From: Clostridia bacterium | GTDB taxonomy: Bacteria > Bacillota > Clostridia > TANB77 > CAG-508 | Direction of reading: 5' to 3' | DNA length: 64,000 bases | NCBI GenBank assembly: GCA_017430135.1 | Contig: JAFRNM010000006.1 | Span: 62,001 to 126,000 of the forward strand | Shown: in pieces, positions 39,926 to 49,703 of the stretch | Position numbering within the stretch: position 1 is the first letter of the stretch | How the letters are laid out: every line of letters begins with the position of its first letter | Position numbers and translations under genes: made by a program | Notes under the pieces: model-generated | Seen by the model: only the letters and a program-made list of their open reading frames with translations | Told to the model about the DNA's origin: nothing | Databases searched by the model: none

Positions 39926-42253
39926 ATTAAAATTCGCATTTTGAAACGGTACTAATACTATTCGGGCGGAGCATTTACAGAAATAACAACCTCTAAAGGA
40001 ACAAAAATACTAATTGATTTTCGGAGATGACCTAGACGACCCAGAGCCTAAAAGACTTCCAGAAATAGAACGGACTAACAAAAGGAAAACCAACTTATGA
40101 CCGGAGTAATAATCTCGCACCGGACATCAAGACCATTGCCGGAAGAATACGGAGAAATATTACCTGAAATACCTGTCTATTTTGCTGATATAAGCAGAAA
40201 GATATTAGAAACTGTATTTACATTTACATCTAAAGGCAATATAACTCACGATACAATAGATATACAAGACCAAGTACCTATAAAAATAAAAGATATAACA
40301 GTTATACCCTATATAGTGGACCACTCTGCCTATAATAGTTTTATGTTCCTAGTTTCAGCAGATAACAAGAAAATATTATATACGGGAGATTACAGAAACA
40401 CCGGGTATAAACGGCGAATTATTCAAACCAACATTAAAGAAAATACGGAAAAATAGATATTTTGATAACTGAAACAACAACCCTAACTCGCGAAAATGTT
40501 AAATCTCAAACAGAGGCAGAACTTGCAATAGAACTAGCAGAGAAAACAAAGGATTTTGACAAAGTATTGGTATTGACTTCTACAACTACAATTGACCGTA
40601 TTACAACCATAGTTCGTGTAGCCAATAAAACAGGCAAAACTATAATATGGGACATCTTATTAAATATGGTTTTACAGTTAGTAACACAGAAAATACCTAA
40701 TGCTCTAAATTCAAACAGAGTGTACTGTTATCTTCCCTCATATCTATACAGAATTAGAAATCAAGAGCCATATAAACAATATATTGAGCAATATTCGAGC
40801 AAAATAAAACAGACAGGACAAAAACTACACGGAAAATTTATTATGAATTGTCGTGCTAGTATGTGGAGAGATATTCAAAAATTAAAACTAAAGAATAAAG
40901 TATTAAATAACTGTTGTGTTGTTTATTCAATATGGGACGGTTATAAAACCCAAGATGAAACAACAATAAAATTTTTAGATACAATGTCAGAGTTATCAAT
41001 ACCAATAATTGACCGGACACGTATCTGGACACGGAAATAAAGAATGTATTAAACAAGTAATAGATATAACAAAACCTGAAATAGTTATACCTATACACGG
41101 AACTCAACCAAAGAAAATTGAAGAACTAACTGATAAAGCCATTATTTTAAACGATATGGAGGCGTTGGAAATCAACCCAAAAGGAGAATATAAAATAATT
41201 ATGAATGAAAATATAGAACTAGAACACGAAGAATTACATCTACTGCAAGACGAACTAATAGTTATAGGAGCAAGACAAGGACATAATATAACTACAATAG
41301 GGTTGCAGATAGCTGATAATATATCAAGGCAGAATAAACCAGTAGCCATATTTAGCTTAGAATATTCAAAACAGACACTATTAGAAAAATTAGAAAACAC
41401 AGACAACATCTATATAGACGACACAGTTAATATACCTCTAGCCTATATAGAGGAACAAATCAAACAAAACATAAAAGCCCACAATATAAAGTTAGCAATA
41501 ATAGACTGTTTACAACAGATTAAAGATTGTAACAATGTAGAGATAATTAAGAAATTACGAGTATTCGCACAAGAACAACAAATATGTATATTACTTCTAT
41601 CTCAACAAACAAGCGATACTACAACAGAATTAGGAAATATTACAAACAAATCTGTACGTGATTTAGTTGAATCTTTCATATTTCTATATGAAGAAGACGA
41701 CGACAGAGTTATAACTTATGAAGAAGTAATTGCTAGGCTAAAAGGAAAGAAACTAGAAGATTATACCAAAGAAGATGTAAATGACAGATATATAGCTTAT
41801 GGTAACGAAACAGAATTAAATACACCTAAAATTCAAAGGTTACTTATAAAATATGGATTTTACACAGCTTTACTTGATAGTGTAAATATAATTGAAGATA
41901 AACAAACTATACAAGAACCACTATCAAGCAACCTATTCAAAGATATTAATTATACTATTATGCAGGGCAGAATATTAAATGTAGAGAAAGAGCCGTTTGA
42001 AGTATTAAAAGACGAACATACTATATATAGTATGATAGTAACATTTGAAGAAAAGAATACTAGCAAACAACACAGACTTAAAGCATACGTAATATTAGAG
42101 GACGAGGAACAAGAACTTGAACGATACAAGAAAGAATTAAAACCATATAAAAACAATATAGCTGTAATAGTTGTGAATAGAGATAACGAACTATATGTAA
42201 GGTGTTATCTAAAGTATTATGAAGATATAAATTACTACCATAAAAAGGGCTAA
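39926..42253 (+). CDS. MBL/beta-CASP protein fused to a degenerate DnaB-like domain, 12 CGG +1 shifts
   Basis: In standard reading this region is several short ORFs. Skipping the C of each in-frame CGG (39947, 39963, 39967, 40022, 40071, 40102, 40121, 40140, 40150, 40412, 40446, 41014) gives one 771-aa protein. Residues 1-~420 are an RNase J-like MBL/beta-CASP fold: KGTNTIGGAFTEI, SHGHQDHCG (~62-70), VDHSAYNSF, YTGDYR, HVSGH (~361-365) and IPIHG. Residues ~435-610 resemble the DnaB helicase core (ELIVIGARQGHNITT, FSLEYSK, IIDCLQQI, LLLSQQ), but the Walker A Lys is missing. The last ~160 residues are unrecognised. The start is probably ATT 39926, 8 bp after GGAG; TTG 39941 is an alternative. 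Confidence 0.82.
39947..41016 (+). other. Twelve in-frame CGG +1 frameshift sites
   Basis: Each site is a CGG codon in the frame being read, followed by A, T, G or C, after which the frame restored by dropping the C reads glycine. Eleven of the twelve are within the first ~530 bp and nine within the first ~230 bp. The preceding P-site codons differ (AAA, ATT, GGG, TTT, GAA, GAC, CAC, TGC, ATA), so slippage does not depend on P-site re-pairing. Confidence 0.85.
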
Positions 42254-42344
42254 TACTATTGTTTATAACACTAAAAAATGGTATAATAAGTATAAGAGAT
42301 GTCGAAATATGTCGAATAATGTAATAACAAAGGAGGAGGTCTAT

Positions 42345-42728
42345 ATGGGAAGAATAGAAGATTTACAAAAATTAAAAGAACTAAAAGACGCAGGAGCCTT
42401 AACAGAGGCAGAATATGAAGTAGAGAAATACAAAGTTTTAAACTCTAATGATGATAATAATTCCAATAATAATAGCAATAAAAATTCAGTAAGAGCTTTA
42501 ACTGGATTTATACTAGGACTATGTTCACTGGTAGCGTGGTATATACCTATTATAGGCTTTCCAGTAACAATATTAGGAATTATATTTAGTGCATTTGGAA
42601 TTAACTCTAATCGTAAAGGTATGGCTATTGCTGGTTTAATACTATCAATTATATTCTTTGTAATCACTATAATAAATAGTATAGCTGGGGCTGTTGTAAT
42701 GAGTAGAGTTTTATCAAATTATTTTTAA
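42345..42728 (+). CDS. SHOCT-DUF4190 membrane protein
   Basis: A 127-aa protein. Residues ~3-32 form a SHOCT motif (IEDLQKLKELKDAGALTEAEYE), followed by a polar Asn-rich linker and two helices (~50-125) with the DUF4190 pattern (GFILGLCSLVAWYIPIIGF and GMAIAGLILSIIFF). The ATG at 42345 has GGAGGAGG six bases upstream; a longer frame begins at 42309. SHOCT is an oligomerisation motif. The gene precedes a second SHOCT membrane protein. Confidence 0.8.
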   Translation: MGRIEDLQKLKELKDAGALTEAEYEVEKYKVLNSNDDNNSNNNSNKNSVRALTGFILGLCSLVAWYIPIIGFPVTILGIIFSAFGINSNRKGMAIAGLILSIIFFVITIINSIAGAVVMSRVLSNYF

Positions 42729-42746
42729 TACAAAGGAGGAATTGTT

Positions 42747-43916
42747 ATGGAAAGTAAATATACAGAATTAGAAAAATGGAAACAATTAAAAGATAATGGA
42801 GATATAACAGAGGAAGAGTATAATGCTGAAAAGCAGAGAATTCTTAACTCTAAAGAAGTAAATGCTAATAGTAAACCTAAAAGAAAAGGTATAAAAGTAA
42901 TAACACTTTTAATAATTATTATTGTAATTATAGGAGTTATTGCTGCAATTGTTATAACTGCAAACTTAAACGATAAGATACAATATGAAAGAATAGAAAT
43001 AACTACAAATGAAGGCATAACACTACCAGTTAATAAAACGAATTTAGATAAAGGTATAGCAGAAATAGAAAAACAGCTTTCTGTAGCTGATACTATAGGA
43101 ATTGTATATAGTGGCAATAATATACAATATTATTTAATACCAACATTTAATAGTTCACAAGATGAGGCAAAAAGTGCTTTAGATTATTATATGGGGAGTG
43201 AAAGTATAAGAAAATATAGTATAAAGACAATAAATGATGATGATGGAAAGGTTACAGATGGAAGTCCTTTTTATATAAAATCAGCAATTACCTTTATGCC
43301 TATGCCATTATATGATATAAAACAAACTCTTTATATAGCAGGTGGTTATTTATATGATAATTGGGAACTACTTGTTATAAATTATGAAAATGGAAATATA
43401 AAAATTCTAAATGACCAGACTAATATAATAAAAAATAGTCGTGAAGAAAATAAAAATATATCAATATTTGAAAAAGCTATGAAGTATGGCTTTTTAAGTA
43501 ATAAATATGAAAGTGGAATTACTGAAAAACAGTTAAAAGAATTATATGAAAATACAACAGGTGTTGATAAAAATAACGTATGGATAGGTACTATCAATAA
43601 TTTGTATAATAGTTGGGAAGAGTGTTTAGCTGATGTTAAAAAATCAAATTTATTAAATGCCAATACATTAAAAGGCAGAATATATAAAGGCTCAAATTCA
43701 CAAGGTAAAGCAACACTAAATTTTATAGATGACAGCAGAGTGGAAATAGACTATACAAATTCTAATAATTCTGAAACCATAAAAAAAATATGTGATTATG
43801 AAATTTATGGAGATGCCATTGAAATACAAGAAGACGACGACGGAAAATATACATATTATATAGAAGAAACTGGAAGTATCGAATATAAGTATATCTTTTT
43901 AGATGAAGTTAAATAA
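42747..43916 (+). CDS. SHOCT membrane protein with large extracellular domain
   Basis: A 389-aa protein with an N-terminal SHOCT motif (LEKWKQLKDNGDITEEEYNAEKQRIL), one transmembrane helix (~50-72) and a large extracellular domain (~75-389) that I cannot assign. The last ~65 residues resemble a lipocalin-like or DUF-type beta domain. It has AAAGGAGG before the ATG and lies 18 bp after the other SHOCT gene, so the two probably interact at the membrane. Confidence 0.72.
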   Translation: MESKYTELEKWKQLKDNGDITEEEYNAEKQRILNSKEVNANSKPKRKGIKVITLLIIIIVIIGVIAAIVITANLNDKIQYERIEITTNEGITLPVNKTNLDKGIAEIEKQLSVADTIGIVYSGNNIQYYLIPTFNSSQDEAKSALDYYMGSESIRKYSIKTINDDDGKVTDGSPFYIKSAITFMPMPLYDIKQTLYIAGGYLYDNWELLVINYENGNIKILNDQTNIIKNSREENKNISIFEKAMKYGFLSNKYESGITEKQLKELYENTTGVDKNNVWIGTINNLYNSWEECLADVKKSNLLNANTLKGRIYKGSNSQGKATLNFIDDSRVEIDYTNSNNSETIKKICDYEIYGDAIEIQEDDDGKYTYYIEETGSIEYKYIFLDEVK

Positions 43917-43929
43917 TTTATTTCAAACT

Positions 43930-43960
43930 AAAGCCATTAAGCCTATGACTCAATGGCTTT
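43930..43960 (+). terminator. Terminator after the SHOCT operon
   Basis: AAAGCCATT and AATGGCTTT stem with a T-rich tail. Confidence 0.75.
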
Positions 43961-44134
43961 AATTGTAACATCTGTAACTATAATTGAATTACTATTTTAT
44001 TAAGCTTATTTTCCTCTTTTTGGACATAAAAGTATTAATTACGTTTTATTTATTTTCTTATTTAATAAATCGCTTTATTTTGCCCAAAATTGACGTACGT
44101 TCACAAAAGTAAAAAGAATAAGTAGAACTGGAAC

Positions 44135-44178
44135 AAAACACCTCTAACCATTAGAATTAATTGGAAAGGAGGTGTTTT
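44135..44178 (+). promoter_or_regulatory. RNA hairpin masking the ribosome site of the 306-aa gene
   Basis: AAAACACCTC (44135-44144) is exactly complementary to GAGGTGTTTT (44169-44178), which contains the Shine-Dalgarno sequence for the GTG start at 44182. A motif TAGAACTGGAAC precedes it (44123-44134) and also occurs before the 38654 gene (38586-38597). This suggests translational control or a shared leader element; that is inference. Confidence 0.5.
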
Positions 44179-44181
44179 ATT

Positions 44182-45104
44182 GTGCAAGAAAAAGAACAGT
44201 TACTAAAAGATACTATTGAAAGAATACAAAAGATTATTGAAACACAGGCAGGAGATATGTTCAATGATTATGATAAACAGCTTAATACAATGTTAGAGAA
44301 CAGAACACTATTAGAGCAATTTAAGATTAAGAGATTAACTAGAGAATATGAACATTTGCAATTCTGTTTAAATGTATCACAAACTGATCTCTTTAATGTA
44401 TTAGTAAAATATAAAGGCCAACGGAATTGCAATTATATCAATATCTAAAGACAAAGCCCAAATATCTACAGAAACCTATGACAAAACTAATAAGGAATTA
44501 TTTAAGATAGATACTAAATTAAAGAACGAAGACATTAACAGTTTACAAGTTAAAATGTTCCTAGAGAGTTTTAATCAAGATATAGAACTAAAGACCAAAC
44601 CAAATAAGGAAATTCAAGAAAGTATGCTATTAGAAGAATTTAGCAAACGACAAAGTTACGACAAGCTTCTAACTGGAATTCAACCAATAAAATATGAAGA
44701 TACTTTATTTTTCAAAATACCTATACCAATTAACCCAAAGCAAATGGAATATATAAATATACTTACTAGAACAAAGGTAAGAAAAATAACATTAGTAGAA
44801 GTATTACAAGACGAGCAAGACCTAGACACTATACTAGCCCAAGCAACAGCAAAAGCAGTATTCTTAACTAACCTATTACATACAGAGCAAGGCGACAAAT
44901 GGTATAAACTATTTGGATTTCATCGGAAGATTACCAACTACTCTAACAATTAAGGTATGTATAGCAGTTCCTAAATCTTCAAAAATAAAAGAGTTCGAGC
45001 CGTTCCAAGTTCAAAGTGGAATAGACACATTAGATTATAGATTTTTACAATATGAGAATGACCTAGAGCAAATAACATCTATCAAAACCAACGTGAACGA
45101 CTAG
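44182..45104 (+). CDS. 306-aa element protein of unknown function, two CGG +1 shifts
   Basis: Three overlapping short ORFs become one protein when the C of CGG at 44422-44424 and at 44924-44926 is skipped (KYKGQ-G-IAIISISKDK and FGFH-G-RLPTTLTIKV). The first ~90 residues are a charged coiled coil; the rest is an alpha/beta region with no recognised motif. The GTG start at 44182 is preceded by AAAGGAGG. A strong terminator follows at 45140. The 20 or so residues at the end of the protein are acidic. Function unknown. Confidence 0.72.
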
Positions 45105-45139
45105 AACTAAATTGTCAGCCATTGACAACCCCTAACCAT

Positions 45140-45173
45140 AATAAACAGCTAGACTTCCCACTAGCTGTTTATT
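45140..45173 (+). terminator. Terminator after the 306-aa gene
   Basis: AATAAACAGCTAG and CTAGCTGTTTATT form a 13-bp perfect stem, followed by a T-rich stretch. Confidence 0.85.
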
Positions 45174-45223
45174 CTCTATTCAGTATATTTAAGCAAATCA
45201 AATTGAAAGGTGGAATTTAAGTT

Positions 45224-45664
45224 ATGGAAGAGAGAAAAATTGTATTAGACCAAGCAATTCCAGAAAACTACTCAATGTTAAAAATAACTGTATTTAACAA
45301 TGATGTTTTAGAAATAGGAGTTGTAAAAGTAATCAATACCTATTGCATTACAAAGTATATAGGTTGTATCAAATCGGATGAAATAATTAGTGAGAATTTT
45401 CATTTTAATAAGATTACTTATAAGGAATTAGAAAAAGCAGAAAGTTTAGATGTAATAATGCCTAAGGTATTAGATATTATTGGGAATGATACTATTATAT
45501 ATCTAAATTCAAATGAGCAAATGGGACTTCTAAAATCTAAATGTGAGAACTTAGGAATACAAATCAATAATAATACTATAGACGGGGCAAAACTACTAAA
45601 TCAAATACCTAGGGACATAAGAGGTTTTGTATGTAATTCTTTAGATATTCTAGACCTATTCTAA
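45224..45664 (+). CDS. Degenerate DnaQ-like (DEDDh exonuclease fold) protein
   Basis: A 146-aa protein with the layout of a DnaQ-type proofreading exonuclease: NNDVLEIGVVKV, FHFNKITYKELEKAESLDVI, VLDIIGNDTIIYLNSNEQM and a C-terminal IDGAKLL...LDILDLF. The first catalytic motif, normally D-x-E, is absent (TVFNND here), and the Asn-Ala/Phe-Asp motif is replaced by NSNEQMGL. It therefore looks catalytically inactive. The homology is judged by eye and is moderate. Confidence 0.5.
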   Translation: MEERKIVLDQAIPENYSMLKITVFNNDVLEIGVVKVINTYCITKYIGCIKSDEIISENFHFNKITYKELEKAESLDVIMPKVLDIIGNDTIIYLNSNEQMGLLKSKCENLGIQINNNTIDGAKLLNQIPRDIRGFVCNSLDILDLF

Positions 45665-45675
45665 ACTAACAATAG

Positions 45676-45720
45676 GAGCAATAATTGTATAAATTGAATT
45701 ATACTTTTATTGCTCTTATT
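45676..45720 (+). terminator. Terminator after the DnaQ-like gene
   Basis: GAGCAATAA and TTATTGCTC arms with an inner palindrome, then TTATTTT. The same GAGCAATA/TATTGCTC stem recurs after the integrase at 51367. Confidence 0.8.
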
Positions 45721-45806
45721 TTGCCCATATTTCAAATTTTTATAGCAGGTGCATTTTATTACTTTACTAACATACATCAGAGGCATTTTTAAGGTAGTAT
45801 GACATT

Positions 45807-45879
45807 GACATAGTTTCCATAGCTTGTACATATTTTATTCTGTATTTTTATTATTTTAATATAGACATAGTTTCCATAG
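45807..45879. repeat. Two 16-bp direct repeats near the primase gene
   Basis: GACATAGTTTCCATAG occurs at 45807-45822 and 45864-45879, 57 bp apart, in AT-rich DNA downstream of the primase-helicase gene. Their placement would suit an iteron-type origin or a regulatory site; neither is shown. Confidence 0.6.
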
Positions 45880-45920
45880 TTTATATATATTTTTATATAT
45901 AACTATTAATTAATAAAAAA

Positions 45921-45944
45921 GAGATACATATAAATATGTATCTC
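45921..45944. terminator. Terminator after the primase gene
   Basis: GAGATACATA and TATGTATCTC hairpin with an A run on the plus strand (T run for the minus-strand primase operon). Confidence 0.8.
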
Positions 45945-45953
45945 TAAATAGCT

Positions 45954-48336
45954 TTAAGTCTTATTCATAGATGAAGTATATACATAGTTACTAACAACCC
46001 CTACTATTCCATAAGGCCAATGATTTCTAAACTCTCTATTATTTTCCAATAATTCTAATAATTCAAAATCAAGTTTATTTATACTAAATGCTTCATATTC
46101 ATTATTAACAAAATCATAAAGAACAGTATAATCTTCATCATTTTTAATAAGTTTATATATATCATCAGTTGTAATATTAGGACTATAATGAGTACCCTCT
46201 ACATATCCCGGAAGATGATAATGAGCCTTTTTAGCTGTCCCTAATCTAACTTTATAATGTTTCTCATCTATACCAGCCTTTAGACAAAGAGCTTTAATTT
46301 GTGTACCAAAAATATTAAAGGCATCAGCATTTTCGTGATTATCTATACACCAAGATACATATGAATTATACAAAGTCCTAGTTTCTACTTCTAACTCTCT
46401 GCCATTTTCAGTCCACCAGTCTAAAAATTCTTTAACAATGCTGTTTTCCTCTAAAAACTCGTCTGTATCTTGTTTAATTTGTGCAGTTATATTAAATTTA
46501 TTTTTATTATTTAAAACCTTGCTGAAATAATACATTGCTTTAGAAAAGATATAGTTTAAGTTCTTATCAGTACAAAGCTTTTTCTCCATACCGTCAATTT
46601 TATTCCCAAGTTCATCTGAAAAAGTTGCATTAAAATTGAGAACTACAAATCTTCTACGCATAGCAGCTGTGATATCTCCAAAGTCTAAAGGTGGGTTAGT
46701 TCCAATTAAAAGATTACATACAGGTTTATAATTATAAGGATTTACATTTTTTTCTTCAACTTTAATTGTTCCTCCAGCAGACATAGTTTTTAATAGTCCC
46801 TTATTAACAAATTTAACAGTTTTTATATCTTCATCATCAGCAATACAAACAGTTTTATCAACAATCATAGATGAAGTAAAACGTTCTGTAGTTAATTGTT
46901 CTAAACTTACACTTAAACAATTGTCATCTCCTGTAATTGCTCTAATAACGTCAAAAACTGTAGATTTACCATTACCACCAGACCCATTAAAAATAAAACA
47001 TTTATGAGCAATATTTTGCTTTATACAACTAGCCCCAAATACTTCATAAATAAGTTGTTCTAATTCTTTGTTTCCGGCAAGTTACATCAGTCATAAAATT
47101 ATCTACAAAATCATTTTTCATAGAAGGATTAAAAGGAATGTATTCAGCATTTACTTTATTTGTTATAACAATGGTAGGGTTAAATGGTTGTGTTTCTAAT
47201 GTTTTCATATTTAATATTACATTTTTACAAGCAACGAATTCAGGGCTACATTCAACAAAGTCTATATTGTCAGTAAGTTCAATAAATTCTTTTACTTCTT
47301 CTCTAGCTCTTTTCAATAGATGATACTCTTTCTTTATGAATCTTTCAATTTGCCTATTATCATCTTTAATATGAACACCAGTGAATTTATCATAATAATA
47401 GAGTAAGTTATCGTGTGTACGTTTTATATGATATTTATCAATTATATCTTGAGCCATTTCTTCATACTTTTTAGAAGCATTTGAAGTTTTTGTAGTAGTT
47501 CCAATAATGCTATCTAGCTTATCAAGCTGTTCATCAGTAAAACGTATAGAATAAATGTAATTGCTAGTAAAAACATCATTATCAAAGTTAGTCCCAAAGA
47601 ATAAACTACTTAAATTACGGCGAGACTTATCTACTGAATAATCTTCAAAAAGCTTTAATAGATTATCTACTATAGCTTGCATACGTTTTTTGCTAGTAAT
47701 AGGTTCTTTAAAACAATACACAAATCTGAATTTAGGAACTTTCTTGGTATTACTAAATGAATAATACGCAAATGTAGGAATTAAATTTATACTTTTAGCA
47801 TAATCTAGAACATCTTCCATAGTGTAATTACTGTCTTTATTATCAAAATCAAGCATCCATAATTGTGCCATTTCCCAGTCATCATTTCGATTATTACCAG
47901 AGGCACAAACAGTATGACCTCTAATAATTAGAGTAATTAAATCACAGATTTTAAATTTCATTATATTTTCCATACTTTTTAATCGATTTTGTATAGAGGC
48001 AGTTTCTGATTTATTAGGCTTTACAGTATAATTTTTAGTAGTATCTACTTTAGTGCTAACTTTGAAATTATCAATATCTTCAATTGTTTCAGCAACAATA
48101 TGTACCATTAAATTGTTACTGAATTTTGAGATATGCCCTTTAGCACCACAGGTAAAACAATGATATTCACCTGTAGTCATATTTATACCAAAACTAGGGT
48201 TACTCTCTTTATGGAATGGGCAACACATCTGTAAACTACCATTAGATAATCTGGGGACATCTAGCCCCAGATTATTTGCAATTTGCTCAATAATGTCTTT
48301 GTATTTATTTTCTATAACCTCACTATTTTCTGACAT
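45954..48336 (-). CDS. D5-type primase-helicase, needs +1 shift at CGG
   Basis: A 793-aa protein when the C of the in-frame CGG at 47074-47076 is skipped (residue 421); otherwise it splits before the helicase. A CHC2 zinc finger lies at residues ~38-63 (C-x2-H then C-x2-C, with HCFTCGAKG). A primase-type domain follows (~150-300), then the SF3 helicase with Walker A GSGGNGKST at ~451-459. The start is ATG 48336 with AGGAGGT upstream, overlapping the stop of the next gene. It replicates the excised element. Shift restores DVTC-G-NKELEQL, a normal link between domains. Confidence 0.85.
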
Positions 48337-48913
48337 CAGCAATACCTCCTGAAATAGGAATGTATATATTGTTAGAAATATATGTTTCAGTAATGTTATG
48401 AAACAAGCCAAAATGACCTGAATTTAATGTTGTAACTTCAGCATTCCATTCAAAAGCGAACTTATTAAAATAATCTTTAGATAAATTATCCATAAGATTA
48501 TCCATAAATTTTTCATCTAGGACAGGAGTATTTAGTACATACCCAAATACAAAATATGTTTCTTCATATTCATCTACGTCTGGCATATAGCTTGAAAGGG
48601 CTACATAGTTAAAAGCGAATGTTGGAATAATGTTTGCTTCGTGAACATAATTCCAAACTTCATTATTAGTAAAATACTGCCCTTCTCCTGAAAACCAAAC
48701 AATAATAACTTGTCCTTCTAAAATTTCATTAGTAGGATATGGTTTACCAGACGAAAACTTATTTAATAAGTCTGAAATAGTTAAATTTGTTACTGTTGTA
48801 GTTTCTTCTCCTAATAGGGGCATTCCAATTTTGTAATGTGAAATATCTTCCACTCTAATTGGGAATAGCTTTTCTGTAAAATCTTTTTTTACTGTTTTGT
48901 TCTCATTTTTCAT
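48323..48913 (-). CDS. Degenerate relative of the primase domain
   Basis: A 196-aa protein directly upstream of the primase-helicase and overlapping its start. Its middle (VIIVWFSGEGQYFTNNEVWN, then IIPTFAFNYVAL and YFVFGYVLNTPVLDEKFM) aligns by eye with the primase domain of the neighbour (MLDFDNKDSNYTMEDVLDYA, LIPTFAYYSFS, FRFVYCFKEPITSKKRM). The D-F-D catalytic pattern is lost. It may be an accessory primase subunit or a duplicated domain. The relation is seen in sequence; the role is inference. Confidence 0.5.
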   Translation of the reverse strand: MKNENKTVKKDFTEKLFPIRVEDISHYKIGMPLLGEETTTVTNLTISDLLNKFSSGKPYPTNEILEGQVIIVWFSGEGQYFTNNEVWNYVHEANIIPTFAFNYVALSSYMPDVDEYEETYFVFGYVLNTPVLDEKFMDNLMDNLSKDYFNKFAFEWNAEVTTLNSGHFGLFHNITETYISNNIYIPISGGIADVRK

Positions 48914-48925
48914 AATAAATTCCTC

Positions 48926-49114
48926 CTAAAATTCTTTATTTCTACTATTCTCTCTAAAGGTTTGAATAGCACTCTCTGATATTCTAACATTGCGACCACC
49001 TAATGGTTCTGCTTTTAGTTTACCTTGATAAATAAGTTTACGAATATAACTAGGACTTAAATGCCACTTCTTCGCAACATATTCAATAGTAAACATTTCT
49101 TCAATATCTGCCAT
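48926..49114 (-). CDS. Excisionase-family DNA-binding protein
   Basis: A 62-aa protein of the helix-turn-helix 17/MerR-like excisionase type: FTIEYVAKKWHLSPSYIRKLIYQGKLKAEPLGGRNVRISESAI. It would bind the arm sites and direct the integrase towards excision. It begins the minus-strand replication operon (excisionase, primase relative, primase-helicase) and is divergent from the integrase. Confidence 0.88.
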   Translation of the reverse strand: MADIEEMFTIEYVAKKWHLSPSYIRKLIYQGKLKAEPLGGRNVRISESAIQTFRENSRNKEF

Positions 49115-49703
49115 TGTATTACCCTCCTTTTATTACAAATTTTGATACGCGCATAGATAATTCTATACATTACGCACCTTATTCTAAATTTTTGTAATAG
49201 AATGGCGTAAAAGAATTATAAGGAATTGTCTTTATATCTACCCCCCTTAAAAAATGGTAACAAAAAAACGTACCAAAAAACATCATTGCCATTTTTAGTG
49301 TAATGAAAAATACTTGTTTTATTGGTACGTCTATTAGTATTTATATAATTTATTAAAAATATGTTTTTAGTTCATTTGATTGTTTCGAAGACAGTATATA
49401 ACATAATATCTAAAATGTCAACCTAAAACTATAATTTTTTAAAATTTTCGACAATTCCTTAATTTTATAAAAATTCTTAAATTTGATATAACGCAGTAAT
49501 ACCAAGCAACACTGCTATAATTCTAAATCTTTCACAAGAGAAATTATATCAACTACTCATTTTTGATTCGTATATATAAAGGGACACTTTTATATAATTG
49601 AATTTTACATTAAGGAGAAACAGAACTAGAAACTACACCAAACCTATGTAATAATTCAAAGAAACAAAGTAACCTCATAATAATATAAAGGAGAGGTAAA
49701 TTT
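49115..49703. other. Divergent control region between excisionase and integrase
   Basis: A 589-bp stretch with no supportable gene. It contains an inverted repeat ACGTACCAA (49268-49276) and TTGGTACGT (49322-49330), very AT-rich DNA, and presumably promoters for the integrase and excisionase operons. No tRNA, iteron set or CRISPR is visible. Confidence 0.6.
49268..49330. repeat. Inverted repeat, candidate operator
   Basis: ACGTACCAA and TTGGTACGT are exact inverted copies separated by 45 bp. The site lies between the divergent excisionase and integrase genes, so it could bind the XRE repressor or the excisionase. Confidence 0.5.

Noticed and set aside
40140-40152. Reading EEYGEILPEIP upstream of 40151 as the native frame
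   Set aside because: Applying the CGG rule at 40140 and 40150 gives HCGRIGEILPEIP, which fits the MBL family better than the unshifted HCRKNT or LPEEYG readings.
40097-40456. Separate small proteins at 40097-40456, 40462-41040 and 41009-42253
   Set aside because: They are pieces of one MBL/DnaB-like protein after +1 shifts; none has its own well-placed ribosome site.
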